This document shows positions 1 through 10,334 of a stretch of 64,000 bases of DNA, piece after piece; the stretch's first letter is position 1; each line of letters starts with the position of its first letter. This DNA comes from Chelonoidis abingdonii (Eukaryota; Chordata; Testudines; Testudinidae), in NCBI RefSeq assembly GCF_003597395.2, contig NC_133770.1, positions 4,187,622-4,251,621 of the forward strand, in the 5' to 3' direction. Below the pieces are notes generated by a model, which saw only the letters and a list, made by a program, of their open reading frames with translations, had not been told where the DNA came from and did no database searches. The position numbers and the translations under genes are program-made.

Positions 1-795
1 ATCAGAGAGACCTTCCTGAAGCTCAATCTCCTATTGAATGAGGCCAAGTCTACCCTGTCTCCTGTCCAACAGATAGAGTTCATAGGGGCAGTTCTGGACT
101 CGACGCAGGCCAGAGCATTCCTACCAGAGGCCAGGTTTCAGTCCATGTCCAACATCCTTGGTCTCCGCCATTTCCCTACCACCACAGCGAGGAACTGCCT
201 CAAGTTGCTGGGTCATATGGCTGCGTGCATCTATGTGGTGAGCCGCACCAGGCTCAAGCTGTGCCCTCTTCAGTCCTGGGTAGCGACTGTGTACCGACCA
301 ACCAGGGACGTGCTGGACTTGGTTATGACACTTCCCCGAGCGGTGCTGGGTTCCCTCCAGTGCTGGTTCGACCTGCGGGTGGTCTGTGCGGGAGTACCTT
401 TCACGAGCCCTCAGCCATCCCTTTCCTTGGTGGCAGATGCGTCAGATCTGGGGTGGGGTGTGCATCTCAGGAATCTCAGGACCCAAGGCCTTGGGTTCCC
501 AGAGGACCTCTCCCTAAACATCAGTGTCAGGGAGCTACGGGCTGTTCGCCTTACCTGCCTCACTTTCAGATCTCTTTTGGCGGGCAGGTGCGTTGCACTC
601 CTCATGGATAATACCTCGGCATTGTTCAATATTAACAAATGGGAGGGTGCACGCTCCTCTCTCCTGTGCCAGGAAACCCTTGCATTATGGGATTTTTGTG
701 AAAAGAACGCAATTCACCTAATGGCATCCTACCTCCCGGGGGTGCAGAACGGCCTGGCGGACGCCCTCAGCCGCTCATTCCATGGTCACGAGTGA
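1..795 (+). CDS. DIRS-1 reverse transcriptase (C-terminal part) and RNase H, partial
   Basis: The frame is open from base 1 to the stop at 793-795, so the gene starts before the window. The visible part begins just after the RT catalytic motif, in the thumb region, with LLLNEAKSTL and FIGAVLDSTQARAF. It continues through the conserved connection LKLLGHMAACIYVVS to an RNase H-like domain with LVADASDLGWG near residue 140, an RELRAVRLTCLTF helix, the acidic motif LMDNTSALFNIN and the terminal motif NGLADALSRSF. In DIRS elements this enzyme makes cDNA and removes the RNA template. It has no internal stop here, unlike the homologous stretch at 18236-19238. The catalytic RT motif is outside the window, so activity cannot be judged. 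Confidence 0.8.
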   Translation: MRETFLKLNLLLNEAKSTLSPVQQIEFIGAVLDSTQARAFLPEARFQSMSNILGLRHFPTTTARNCLKLLGHMAACIYVVSRTRLKLCPLQSWVATVYRPTRDVLDLVMTLPRAVLGSLQCWFDLRVVCAGVPFTSPQPSLSLVADASDLGWGVHLRNLRTQGLGFPEDLSLNISVRELRAVRLTCLTFRSLLAGRCVALLMDNTSALFNINKWEGARSSLLCQETLALWDFCEKNAIHLMASYLPGVQNGLADALSRSFHGHE

Positions 796-810
796 TCCCT
801 TTGCCAAGAC

Positions 811-2237
811 GTGGCATGCTCAATCTTTTGTCTCTGGGGTTATCCCCAGATAGACTTGGTTGTCTCGAGGGACAACAGGAAGTGTCGACGGTTCTGCTCC
901 CTCACAGGGTGCAGTCCAGGGTCTCATAATGGATGTCTTCCTCCTCTCTTGGGAAGGCAGCCTGCTTTACGCCTTCCCTCCGATCCCCATGGTCCACAGG
1001 GTGGTACTCAAGATATGCAGGGATCATGCTCTCATCATACTAATAGCACCAGCGTAGCTGCGCCAGCATTGCTACACATCGCTGCTGCACGTGTCCATAC
1101 AGGCACCCCTCACGTTGCCCCTGCTCCCGGACCTGATCATGCAGGATCAGGCCCACCTCCGCCACCCAAACCTGGAGTTGCTCCACCTCACAGCCTGAAT
1201 GCTCCATGGCTAAACCCAGTGGAAATGCAATGCTCACAGCAGGTCAGACAAGTCCTTGGTAGCAGAAAACTCTCCCCCATGGCCACATACGTGGCCAAGT
1301 GGAAACGTTTTTCCATCTGGGCTGAACAGCAGGGACAGGTTCTCTTGCTCACCCCGATCCCTCTCATCCTTGATTACCTACTCTAGTTGAGACAGTGGGG
1401 ACTTTCCCTCTCTTTTGGTTCAGGTCCACTTGGCGGCCATCTCCACGTTCCACCCAGGAGTTGAAGGTGGTTCAGTCTTCACAAACCCATTGGTTTGTCG
1501 CTTCCTTGAGGGCCTGGACAGGCTGTTCCTGCATACTGGACAACCAGTCCCGGCTTTGGGACCATAATTTGGTTCTCTCTGCCCTGATGAGGCCCTCTTT
1601 CAAGCCACTAGCTACATGCTCTTTGCTATATTGCTCCTATAAGGTTGCATTCCTCATGGTTATCACCTCGGCCTGGAGGGTATCAGAGCTTAGAGCACTG
1701 ATGTCCGAGCCTCCATACACTGTCTTCCACAAAGACAAAGTCCAACTCAGGCCACACCCGGAGTTCCTTCCTGAGGTGGTCTACCAATTCCACATGGGTC
1801 AGGACATTTTTCTCCCTGTGTTCTACCGTAAGCCACACTCCTCTAACGCAGAGCGTAGACTGCATTCCCTGGACATTCGCAGGGCCTCGGCATTCTATAT
1901 TGAATGAACTAAACCATTCAGGAAATCAACCCAACTCTTTGTAGCTGTGGCTGACAGTATGAGGGGGCTCCCCGTCTCTTCACAGCGTATCTTCTCATGG
2001 ATCATGGCTTGCATCCGTGAACGCTACAATCAGGCCAAGGTGCCTGCCCTGCCAATCACAGCCCACTCCGCAAGGGCACAGGTCTCCTCTGCGACACAGG
2101 AGATATGCAGGGCTGCCACGTGGTCCTCAGTCCACACATTCACGTCGCACTGTGCCATCTTGCACCAGGCCAGAAACGATACAGCCTTTGGCAGGGCAGT
2201 GCTCCAATCTGCAGTGAACTCTGACCCCACCACCTAA
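811..2237 (+). pseudogene. DIRS-1 tyrosine recombinase, frameshifted
   Basis: This is the integrase of a DIRS element: a phage-integrase-type tyrosine recombinase expected to insert circular cDNA without target duplication. The N-terminal SAM-like part (YVAKWKRFSIWAEQQ) is in one frame and stops at 1384-1386. The catalytic part is in another frame from 1395, with a stop at 1905-1907. Visible motifs are the first catalytic Arg in WRVSELRAL, the H-x-x-R box AHSARA and the WSSVHTF segment. The position of the nucleophilic Tyr reads SHCAI, whereas the copy at 19604-20637 reads SHYAI, so Tyr is replaced by Cys. About eight codons present in that copy are missing before TQEICRAA. It is inactive by several independent lesions. 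Confidence 0.8.
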
Positions 2238-2579
2238 ACTCAGGCTTGTGAATCACCTGCTCGGAATGCACATGAACAATCACTTGAAGAAAAAATGGTT
2301 ACTCACCTTTTTATAACTGTTGTTCTTCGAGATGTGTTGTTCATGTCCATTCCAATACCCACCCTCCTGCCGCTCTGAGTGCCGGCAAGAAGGAACTGAG
2401 GGGGTGGAGGGTTGACGGGCCCCTATAATAGGGCACCAGGGAGGCGCCACTCTAGGGGAAGCCAGGGCCAACGCTGCTAAGGGAAAGTCTGCTGGCTGGC
2501 GTGCACGCAGCGCACACACATGCTTGGAATGGACATGAACACCACATCTCGAACAACAGTTACAAAAATGTGAGTAAAT

Positions 2580-4200
2580 GTTTTTTCGTAAACTTCCTCA
2601 GATTGATATCTCAATGTTTTTACACTTTCTTCTCTGCTTTCCCAGCGTGTCTCAGATAGAGGCTTAACAGTAATACCACTGACATGTGCTTTGAATATTT
2701 GCCATTGTTGAGTGGAAGCTGAAAAGAACATGTAAATGTGTTGCAGCAAACCAAAAAAAGATATAGCTTCTACAGAAGACTTGGCCATATCACACAAAAT
2801 CAAAGTAAGGCTGTGGCATGCACACAGGACAAAAAAGGCTTGTGGATTTTTCCTCCAGCAATCCAGCTTGCACACCAGAAATGTGTCCTCTCATAATGGT
2901 GCCCTTATTGTAGCCTTGTCCTCTGAATGTTCATTATGGACATTCCCATTTGTTTTAGTTCATCAAGGAGAGTTTAAAGAAGTCCAAAACCTGTAGTGTC
3001 CTCTACTTCTAAAAATGTGATAACAGGTTCCTTAACTGTAATCTGTGCTGAATCACTAATGTCAACAAATCTTACTACTAACCGCATCTGTTCTTTGACT
3101 TATGTCCGGAGTGCAGTCTAGAATTATGGCAAAATATTTTGCCAAAGAAACCAATGAAACAATTTTGTGTCTCACTTTCCCGCTCATCAGCACGATCAGT
3201 TCATTTTGAATTCTTGGTCCCAAATAGTGGTCATGTATTTCATTTTCAGTTGCTCTTCGGGAGATGTTCATTCATCACAATGTCAAATTTTCCTGGCAGT
3301 TGTTCAGGCCCAAAAAATTGCCATTTTTGGGCTGCTGTAATTTGTCAACGCTTCCTCTAAAAGCAAGATTGTCAATAGATATTCAACAATAGATAATAGA
3401 TGTTCAAGAACATGATGCCAGTGCTGCTTCTCTGGCTCTAGCTAGCAATCTTTGATTTTGGACATCAAAAGTTGTCTGATTTTTTTTTTTTAACCTTACA
3501 ATCAGCTCACACCATTTGTGCATACTTTCAATGTGGTGTTGTGCCTTTTCATGTTACGGTAATGTGTGACTACAATTTTGCAAATCTTTAATACCCCCGG
3601 TTGCAATGTTAAAATTTCAACTGTTGAAAATCTTTCATGGGAAACAAAATACAGCATCCTTGCATTTAGAGTACACAAGCCACCATCTGTTCACAATTTC
3701 ACTATTAGAAAGTCTTTTTTGTAGTAATTGGTTTCTTGAAGTTCCTACCTCTAATGTCTTTAGGATATTCAATAAATTCTATTCTCACAGGGCCTTTCTC
3801 AAGTATAATGTCACATAATTTTTTGTTTAAAGATTGCGGCGATGCGACATTGTCATCTATATCCCATGCTAGTACAGTTTCAACTGTTGTAATTTCTTGT
3901 TTTGTATCTGCATCTGTTTCAAATGATTGTTCTGTGTATTGTTGAGTTTCTTGAACTTCATCTGCATAAAAAATTTTCTTTGGCAGTTACTGTGCCTTTG
4001 GCAAAATGCTAAAATGATCAATTGGGTGGACGTAGCTTACTCCTGAAAAGGATCCCTTTAAAAATTTCACTTTCTCACTCAATGTATCTACTCCTTGTAC
4101 CTGTTGAGGGTCAGGTCTGCTGACTTTAGTGACAAGTGTGCGTTTACTAGATTTTATTCCTGTTAATCCTGCAGGGTCAGTGCAGCAGGGAGAACCAACA
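2580..4200 (-). mobile_element. hAT-superfamily transposon remnant (ZMYM1/DUF4371-like transposase)
   Basis: Decayed minus-strand coding sequence. Around 3062-3271 it reads NELIVLMSGKVRHKIVSLV followed by AKYFAIILDCTPDIS, the start of the RNase H-like catalytic fold in DUF4371-type hAT transposases (the aspartate in ILDCTPDIS). Around 2500-2875 it reads FFVLCACHSLTLILCDMA and, further on, LSETRWESREESV, also typical of this family. The N-terminal part (3300-4200) is recognisable only in fragments with stops and frameshifts. DIRS-1 ends right where this remnant begins, so DIRS-1 probably inserted into it; the other half would lie before the window. Confidence 0.65.
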
Positions 4201-4494
4201 AATGTGGTGGTGGTGCATGCATGATCATCAGTTTTTAACTAAGTTCCATTTTCACAGCCATGTGCTGTACCGCATTGTTGTGACACTCAGGAGACAGTGG
4301 GCCTGCACAGGTATAACTGAGAGGAGAATTACACTGAAGTTGAATTTGACCTGCAGAATCCTCATATTGGTGGTGGTGAATAAGCCAGAAATAATATAGC
4401 TTTACTCAGATTCCAAGTTGAGTGTTGTGGTAGCAGCTAGAAAAACAGTTTTATAAATAGAGTTAACTTGTTTTGGAGTCATTAAAGGTACATC

Positions 4495-4625
4495 TGTGCA
4501 GCATGCAGCAAGCAGCAGCCCGTGGCAGCAAGTCTCAGAACCCGGGTCAACAGATTTGGGTTCTCAGGGCTTGGGCTACTGCACTAAAAATAACTGTTGT
4601 CGATGTTGCAGCTCCAGCAACATGT
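4495..4625. repeat. Degenerate MITE-like fragment
   Basis: The stretch around 4530-4580 (agcccgtggcagcaagtctc, ...aacccgggtcaacag..., ...ctcagggcttgggct...) is GC-rich and locally self-complementary against an AT-rich background. It resembles dispersed DNA-transposon-derived repeats of turtles. No intact termini or target duplications were found, so the name and limits are uncertain. Confidence 0.3.
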
Positions 4626-4926
4626 TGCTGCTCACTGTGTAGATATATCCTGAGATGCTATTAGTGTGGAACACCATAATGGTATTTTTAGAGTCACTTT
4701 TCAGAATAGAACCAAACTTCCTTAACTTCAGTATTTGAGTAATAGTATATTTAATTTGTGTTACAGTAGTGTCCAGTGGCCTCTGTTGGGATCCATTTAT
4801 GTTACTAGGCATGGTACAAACGCATCCAATGTCGCAGACCCTTATCAAAAGAGCTCATGTTATATACAGGTAGTGTTTCCAAATTCATTCACAGATAATC
4901 AACAAAAATTCCTTTTGTGTACCTAG

Positions 4927-5067
4927 AACCCACCAGGATAGCTGATGCAGCAGAAGAATATTTGCCAGGAAGTCCAGTGGCTGCTGTACCTGCTGCTGTT
5001 CCTTCTGCATTAACAGAGCCTACAGAAGAGACCAAAGCTACTGACGCACCACAGGTTGAACCAACGG
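4927..5067 (+). CDS. MAP4: MAP4 projection-domain exon (47 codons)
   Basis: The acceptor is ttttgtgtacctag at 4926 and the donor is ggtaag at 5068. The exon is 141 nt, in phase 1 at both ends. It encodes an acidic, proline- and alanine-rich segment (EPTRIADAAEEYLPGSPVAA, then LTEPTEETKATDAPQVEPTG), the low-complexity composition of the MAP4 projection domain, which extends away from the microtubule. Assignment rests on frame continuity with the downstream exons, the shared EPTG-type exon ends (EPTG here, EPPTG at 13897, EPTG at 26904) and the clear MAP4 character of the giant exon. An RTE-like LINE fragment starts only about 55 bases after the donor site. Confidence 0.75.
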
Positions 5068-5109
5068 GTAAGATCTGTGGGTCTGTGTTGGTGATGGATT
5101 ATTTGGTGA

Positions 5110-5500
5110 TAGATTTAAGATTATGAAGAAACCATGGAGGGAAGTATGCACAAGCAACAACTTCACAAGACCTATCATGGTGGAGACTCAGACAATACTA
5201 AAGACGATTAAACACAAGAAGGCAGTGGGACTGAATGATGTACCAATTGAGTCATTTAAAGTATTTGGCCATGAGAGAGTGGTGGTGATGAATTTTTTCA
5301 GTGTAATTCTCTGTCCTGGAAAAATGCCTGATGTGTGGAGGAAGAGCACACTAGATATGTACGAGGGATGCACAACAATAGTGATAACCAGCTGTGGCTA
5401 TAGTGAGTCATTCACTGTGAGGGTAGGTCTATATAAAGGATCAGCTTTAGGCCCATTTCTATTTGTGATTGTAATGAACACTGTGACATACTCTTTGAGT
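5110..5500 (+). mobile_element. RTE-like LINE, 5' piece of a split copy
   Basis: This encodes part of a non-LTR reverse transcriptase: KHKKAVGLNDVPIESFKVFG (finger region), MPDVWRKSTL, DMYEGCTTIVITSCGYSESF, then VGLYKGSALGPFLFVIVMNT, which is the conserved segment just before the catalytic motif. The pattern of M(Y/K)EGxxT followed by VGxxQGSxLxPxLF is characteristic of RTE-clade elements. The sequence breaks off near 5490-5500, where the left terminal repeat of DIRS-2 begins, and resumes at about 10335. Confidence 0.75.
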
Positions 5501-5829
5501 GGTGATCATTATGTGTATTCCACTCCATGTACCTGAGACTGGAGATTTGTAGCAAGTAGTGTCTGTTGGTCTGTGCACGCTCAGTTGCTCTCGTTGTGCT
5601 CTGAACTGAGGGCATAAAGGGCAGTGTGGACTGACATATCTCCAATTTTTTCTTACTGCCATATAGATTCACTTAGAATTCTGTGTCCGTTATAGTCTTC
5701 CTCTGCTGTCAATACTTGTAAATATATATATTGTAAATAGTTTTTAGCAAATTTAGACTTGATGTGTTAATATTTTTGAAGCTTTTTTAGTTAGTATAGT
5801 TCCCCATCTTGGGAAGCTTCTCCCTGTGG

Positions 5830-6790
5830 AGAAAGAGTATGTCAAGAATCCAGGAGTTTAAGAAGTGTATCTTCTGACCCCATTTCTTCTCCATCAAAAA
5901 CGAACACCAGCAATGCCTTGTATCAGAGGGGTAGCCGTGTTAATCTGGATCTGTAAAAGCAGAAAACTGCCTTAACTGCCTTGGAGAGGCTCACATCGCT
6001 GCCAAGTGTAGCTTCTGCTGCTCCTTCCCTCCTCAGACCCATGAGGGACAAGAATTCCATCTGCAGAAACACTTCATGGAGAAGGCCATGAGACAGGCCC
6101 TAGTTGGACCCAGGGCAGGGAGAACCCCTATACAGTGGCCTTAGATTGCGAGCAGCGCCATTCTGAGCATGAGTTTTGGAGGCCAAAACAATTAAGCCTA
6201 AGAACCCCTCTCAAAAGAGTAGGGGATATTACTATAGGCATAAGGACAGATGCCTGTCCTTGATCTGTCTCTCTTTTTTTTTAATTTTTATTTTAAAGAG
6301 GATCACTCCCCATCTTGGTCCAAGTTGGTTGAGTCCTCATGCGCAGGTCCTAAGGAATTAGGTCTACATAAATCTTCCATTCAAGAATGAAAGGCGCAAA
6401 GGAAGAAGGATACAATGGTACTGGGTCCAGCTCCATCCCACAGCCTAAAGATTGGCACCACCTAGTCCTGTCTTGGAGCTCCACATTGGACCCCCATTTG
6501 ATGATTCCCACACCTCTGACTGGGATCCTCTAAGTACAGACCATTGGATACTTGGATCCGTCAATCCCCTCCTGGGATGACTTGAATTACAGGAAGGATT
6601 CAAACCTTTATCTTGTTGAAGGATATTTTCACTTTGCCGTATTCACAATCCACTCTTCTATTGGGCCTGGTCCTCCTTAGAGTGATTTCAATGCCAGAAA
6701 CCACTTTGAGGAGAAGGTGGACAAGTTAGAGCATTCGTCCATCAGTACTGATGGCACTGCTGATAGAACAGGAGTCTGCCTGTTGATACT
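5830..6790 (+). pseudogene. DIRS-2 gag-like gene, decayed
   Basis: Near 5830 is an ATG with SRIQEFKKC. At 5965-6060 are NCLNCLGEAHIAAKCSFC and then the motif HEGQEFHLQKH. These match the Cys-containing N-terminal region of the gag gene at 15372 (FKLCKDCGKFV, then CLRESHQRDRCTICKGF). The rest is broken by stops and frameshifts and is not readable as one protein. A 44-base fragment of the hairpin repeat described at 50607-50773 interrupts it at about 5920-5963. Confidence 0.5.
5920..5963 (+). repeat. Fragment of hairpin SINE-like repeat
   Basis: The sequence tatcagaggggtagccgtgt through ggatctgtaaaagcag matches the 5' end of the element at 50607-50773 with one difference (ttaatc here, ttagtc there). 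Only the 5' head is present, without the hairpin. It lies within the gag remnant of DIRS-2. Confidence 0.7.
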
Positions 6791-6794
6791 TGTG

Positions 6795-7319
6795 GGACTT
6801 GTGCTGTCAAACATATTAGTTAATGATCTGGAAAACAGAGTGAACAGTGAAGTGGCAGTGTTTGCAGATGATTATAAAATTATTCAAGAAAGTTAAATAC
6901 AAAGTGGACTGCAAAGCATTACGGTAGGATCTCACAAAACTGGATGATTCGGCAACAAAATGGCAGATGAAATTCAATGTTGATAAGTGCATAGTAATGC
7001 ACATTGGAAAAAATAATCCTAACTGCACATATATGGGTTCTAAATTAGCAGTTACCATTCAAGAAAGAGAACTTGGAGTCACTGTAGCTAGTTCACTCAA
7101 TGTGCAGCAGTGGTCAAAAAAGCTAACAGCATGTTAAGAACTATTAGGAAAGGGATGGGAAATATAATGCCATTATATAAATCCATGTTGCGCCCACACC
7201 TTGAATACTGTGTCCAGTTCTGGTTGCCCCATCTCAGAAAGGATCTGGTGGAACTAGGAAATATTCAGAGAAGGACAACAAAGATGATCAAGGGTATTGA
7301 CCGGCTTCCGTATGATAAG
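6795..7319 (+). mobile_element. CR1 LINE fragment (RT C-terminal region)
   Basis: Conserved CR1 ORF2 sequence: a decayed catalytic region (VFADDYKII), then KWQMKFNVDKCIVMHIGKNN, ELGVTVA, MLRTIRKGMGNIMPLYKSML, RPHLEYCVQFWLPHLRKDL, and a break after ...GIDRLPYD. The downstream DIRS-2 reverse transcriptase begins immediately after (TTPSSYIWMTGY), so the CR1 copy interrupts DIRS-2. It lacks both the CR1 5' region and the 3' terminus. Confidence 0.85.
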
Positions 7320-8200
7320 ATGGCAACTACACCATCTTCCTATATCTGGATGACTGGCTACTAATGGGCAGATCAAACCAGGAGGTCCAGTTGGTGACCA
7401 TATCCTTACTGCAGCTTCAGAAATCATTGGGGATTTGTGTAAACAAATAAAAGTCCACTTTGATTCCCATGAAGTCTATAAATTTCATAGGAGTGATCCT
7501 AGACTTGTCCTCAGGAAAGACCTACTTCCTTCTAGACAGATTTCAGGCTACAGCCATCTTGATAAATCAAGTCACCCGCAGACCTTGCACTGCAATCATG
7601 ACCTATCTTTCCTTACTAGGCCACATGGCTGCAAGTACATATATAATGCCATTTGCCAGATTCTGCTTCAACTGCCTGCAGGCCTGGCATCTATCTGTTT
7701 ACTCACTGTGGGGTTCAGGTTATCCTTATCTGCTAAAAATCCCACAAAAGGTCAGAACCTCTTGAATATGATGGACAAAACTGGACCAGGTACAAACAGG
7801 AGTTCCCTGGCTTCCATCCACAACTGTCACAACCATAATCACGGATGCATCCCTCATAGGATGGGAAGCCCATACGGACAATCACATTGCACAATGCACT
7901 AGGGAAGCTAGAATGAATATCTATCTGCTGGAGATGAGGGCAGTTTGCCTAGCCTGCAAAGAATTCCTCCACCTCATAGGGTTCTGTCGCATCCAGATAA
8001 CGTTGGACAACATGACAGTCTTTTATATAAACAAACAGGGTGAACGAGATCTCATCCTCTGTGTTTGGAGGCAGTGAAGTTATGGAACTGGCGTATCAAG
8101 AACCACATCGCACTCAGCAACATACCTATCATGTATGCAGAATACTCTGGCAGACAATCTTGGCAGGCACTTCTCTGCAGACCACGAGTGGGAAATTCAC
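7320..8200 (+). pseudogene. DIRS-2 reverse transcriptase/RNase H remnant
   Basis: Several frames together give the DIRS RT/RNase H: a Y-x-D-D-W-type motif (decayed, near 7340-7365), NFIGVILDLSSGKTYFLLDR at 7475-7540, SLLGHMAASTYIMPFARF at 7610-7665, TTIITDASLIGWEAH near 7835-7870 and the RNase H acidic motif LDNMTVFYINKQG near 8005-8040. Stops and frameshifts separate these. The order is the same as in DIRS-3. Confidence 0.7.
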
Positions 8201-8713
8201 AATTCTGTCTTGACTGACATCTTCCCCCAGTGAGGAACACCTGTTCACCTTCCAACACCTTAGGACCAGTTCACCCTCCAAGCAAACAAGAAATTCAGTC
8301 TCTATGGTTCCAGAGCAACAGTAGGCCAAGACTCCAGAGATAGTCCATCCAGGATAACAGAAGGCTATCTAAGATACCTGTTTCCTCCCATCCCCCTGCA
8401 ACCATAGGTTCTCTGGAAAATTCTACGTAACAAGGCCAGGTTTATCCTCCTCATACCCAATTGGCCCAGACAGTTTTGGTTTCCGGAGCTTCTACAGATG
8501 TCACCCTCTCCCCCCCCCCCATCTGTATCTGACCCTTTCTGGATTTGTTGACTCAAAAGAAGAGTAGGATCAGACATTCCAACTCGGACCCTGTTCATCT
8601 CACAGCCTGGTATTTGAATGGATGTCAGACCAGGAATGATCATGTTCAGAGTCTGTCCAAACTGTCCTCAATCACAGCAGAAAAATCTCCACTATAAAAT
8701 GCTGTCTAGCTAA

Positions 8714-9900
8714 ATGAAGGCGTTCTCTACTTCGTCACAATGGAAGCAGTTATCACGAGAATCAGCAGATCCCCGTGTAGTTTCAGGCTATCTGCTGTTC
8801 CTCAAAATGTCAAGACGTTCCATTACTTCATTGAAGGGTTACCTGGCAGCAATCACTGTTTTCCATTCTCTGGTAGAAGGCTATCTTTACTCACCCTACC
8901 ACAATTTGATTCCTGAAAGGCCTCATTGTGTCCTTCCTGCTTCTGACTAAGCTCACACCACAATGGAATCTCAGCTTGGTACTCTCAGCTCCTACCAAAC
9001 TACCCTTCAAACTGATGGCTACATGTTCCATGTCATGCCTTTCCACTAAGGTTGCTTTCTTAGGGCTGGTCTACACTACGGGGGGAAATCGATCTTAGAT
9101 ACACAACTTCAGCTACGTGAATAATGTAGCTGAAGTCGAATATCTAAGATCGGATTACTCACCCGTCCTCACCGCGCGGGATCGATGTCCGCGGCTCCCC
9201 CTGTCGATTCCGGAACTCCGTTGGGGTTGGTGGAGTTCCGGAATCGATATAAGCACGCTTGGGGATCGATATATTACATCTCATCTAGATGCGATATAAT
9301 CGATCCCCGAGCAATCGATTTTAACCCGCCGATACGGCGGGTAGTCTAGACATAGCCTTAGTTGCTATCACATCAACCAGACTGAGTGAACTGGGAGCAT
9401 TTGTGGCTGACCTACAATGTATCATATTTCATAGAGAGCCTCCTCTTGCCTCAACCCAAAATGTATTCACAGGTAATTTCAGAGTTTCACGTGAATCAAC
9501 CTATTCACTTATCACTGTTCTTCCCAAAGCCTCATGCTTCCATTAAAGAAAAGGCACTGCACTTCCAGGACATCAGGCAGGCCTTGGCATTTTATCTGCA
9601 AAGAGCAAAACCTATTAGGAAAATACAAGACTGTTGGTATAGCAGAGTGATTGCGAGGACAGGAATTATCAGCCTAGAGACTTTAAGTGACTGATGCATT
9701 TAGAGATCCAGTGTTATCAGTTGACAAGTGTTCTTCCTCTAGATGGGGTGTGGGCCCACTCTGAGAGCCCAAGCAACCTCAGTGACATCCGAGATATACC
9801 AGTAATGGACATTTGTAAGGTGGCTACTTAGAGCTCCATCCACTTCTTTACAAAACTTTATACCCTAGTCCAAGGTTCTTCAGCAGATGCAGTCATGAGG
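8714..9900 (+). pseudogene. DIRS-2 tyrosine recombinase, split by a MITE
   Basis: The N-terminal half (MKAFSTSSQWKQLSRESADP then LKGYLAAITVFHS) runs to about 8946. The catalytic half resumes after the MITE at 9361 with VAITSTRLSELGAF, containing the first catalytic Arg, then NQPIHLSLFFPKPHASIKEK. Around 9815-9875 WRATYSSIHFFTKLYTLV-like sequence holds the likely catalytic Tyr. The MITE separates ...LSTKVAFLG from VAITST, directly before the first catalytic Arg. Other stops show it was already decaying or decayed later. Confidence 0.7.
9063..9357. mobile_element. PIF/Harbinger-like MITE, 295 bp
   Basis: Terminal inverted repeats gggctggtctacactac on the left and, on the right, gtagtctagacatagcct (reverse complement aggctatgtctagactac). 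The 3-bp target duplication TTA occurs at 9060-9062 and 9358-9360, matching the TWA preference of PIF/Harbinger elements. It contains several internal inverted repeats, such as gtagctgaagt around 9108-9138 and ttccggaatcgat around 9236-9250, and is much richer in CpG than its surroundings. No coding capacity. It is inserted in the DIRS-2 recombinase gene. Confidence 0.85.
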
Positions 9901-10334
9901 TCAGTAGTGTTAGCGATCCATACCGACTGCATCCTCACACCCTCCTTCTGTTTGAGTACTGCTTAGCAATCACCCACATGTGGAATACACATAAGGACTA
10001 GCACTTGAAGAAAAAATGAAGAAGGTTACTTACCTGAAACCTGAGGTTCTTCAAGATGTGCGGTTCCTATCTGTGTTCTAATATCCACTCTCCTTCCTTT
10101 CTGCTTTGGATCTTATCTGATTCATTGTAGGAGAAGGAACTAGGGAGGTATTGCCCTTTATGCCCTCAGTTCAGAACACAAGGAGAGCAACTGCACATGC
10201 ATGGACCAACAGAGACTACTTGCTAGACATCTCCTGTCTCAAGTGCATGGAGTGCAAGGGTATCCATATGCGGAATACAGATAGGGACCACACATCTTGA
10301 AGGACCTCTAGTTACAGGTAAGTAATCTCCATTT

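Larger units (their letters stand above)
1..2575 (+). mobile_element. DIRS-type retrotransposon, 3' half (DIRS-1)
   Basis: The window opens inside the reverse transcriptase/RNase H gene of a DIRS element, followed by a tyrosine recombinase gene and a right end made of inverted-repeat blocks. The stretch 2262-2385 holds two back-to-back complementary blocks (reading ...catgaacaatcacttgaag... then ...cttcgagatgtgttgttcat...). The outer end, 2515-2565, repeats the same motif in inverted orientation (tggacatgaacaccacatct). This is the internal complementary region plus terminal repeat known for DIRS elements. It is closely related to the element at 15022-20965, matching it block by block. The 5' part lies before the window. 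Confidence 0.85.
5490..10330 (+). mobile_element. DIRS-type retrotransposon, degenerate, complete outline (DIRS-2)
   Basis: The left terminal repeat (about 5500-5625) and right terminal repeat (about 10160-10330) are inverted copies. On the left, gtgtattccactccatg, gcaagtag, tctgttggt and ctgaactgagggcata read forward. The reverse complement of 10165-10300 gives the same blocks in the same order. A related block at 10020-10100 is the internal complementary region. Between the repeats are gag remnants (5830-6790), RT and RNase H (7330-8200) and a tyrosine recombinase (8714-9900). It is a different, older subfamily from the other three DIRS copies here, with many stops. It sits inside an RTE-like LINE and is itself interrupted by a hairpin-repeat fragment, a CR1 piece and a MITE. 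Confidence 0.8.

Noticed and set aside
225..611. Open frame overlapping the DIRS-1 RT/RNase H gene
   Set aside because: Shadow of the real frame at 1-795; no motif of its own.
5920..5963. Possible tRNA-derived promoter inside DIRS-2 gag
   Set aside because: It is a fragment of the hairpin repeat found complete at 50607-50773.
9063..9357. Closely spaced palindromes, first considered as a CRISPR-like or regulatory array
   Set aside because: They are internal inverted repeats of one TTA-flanked MITE; no regular spacer pattern.
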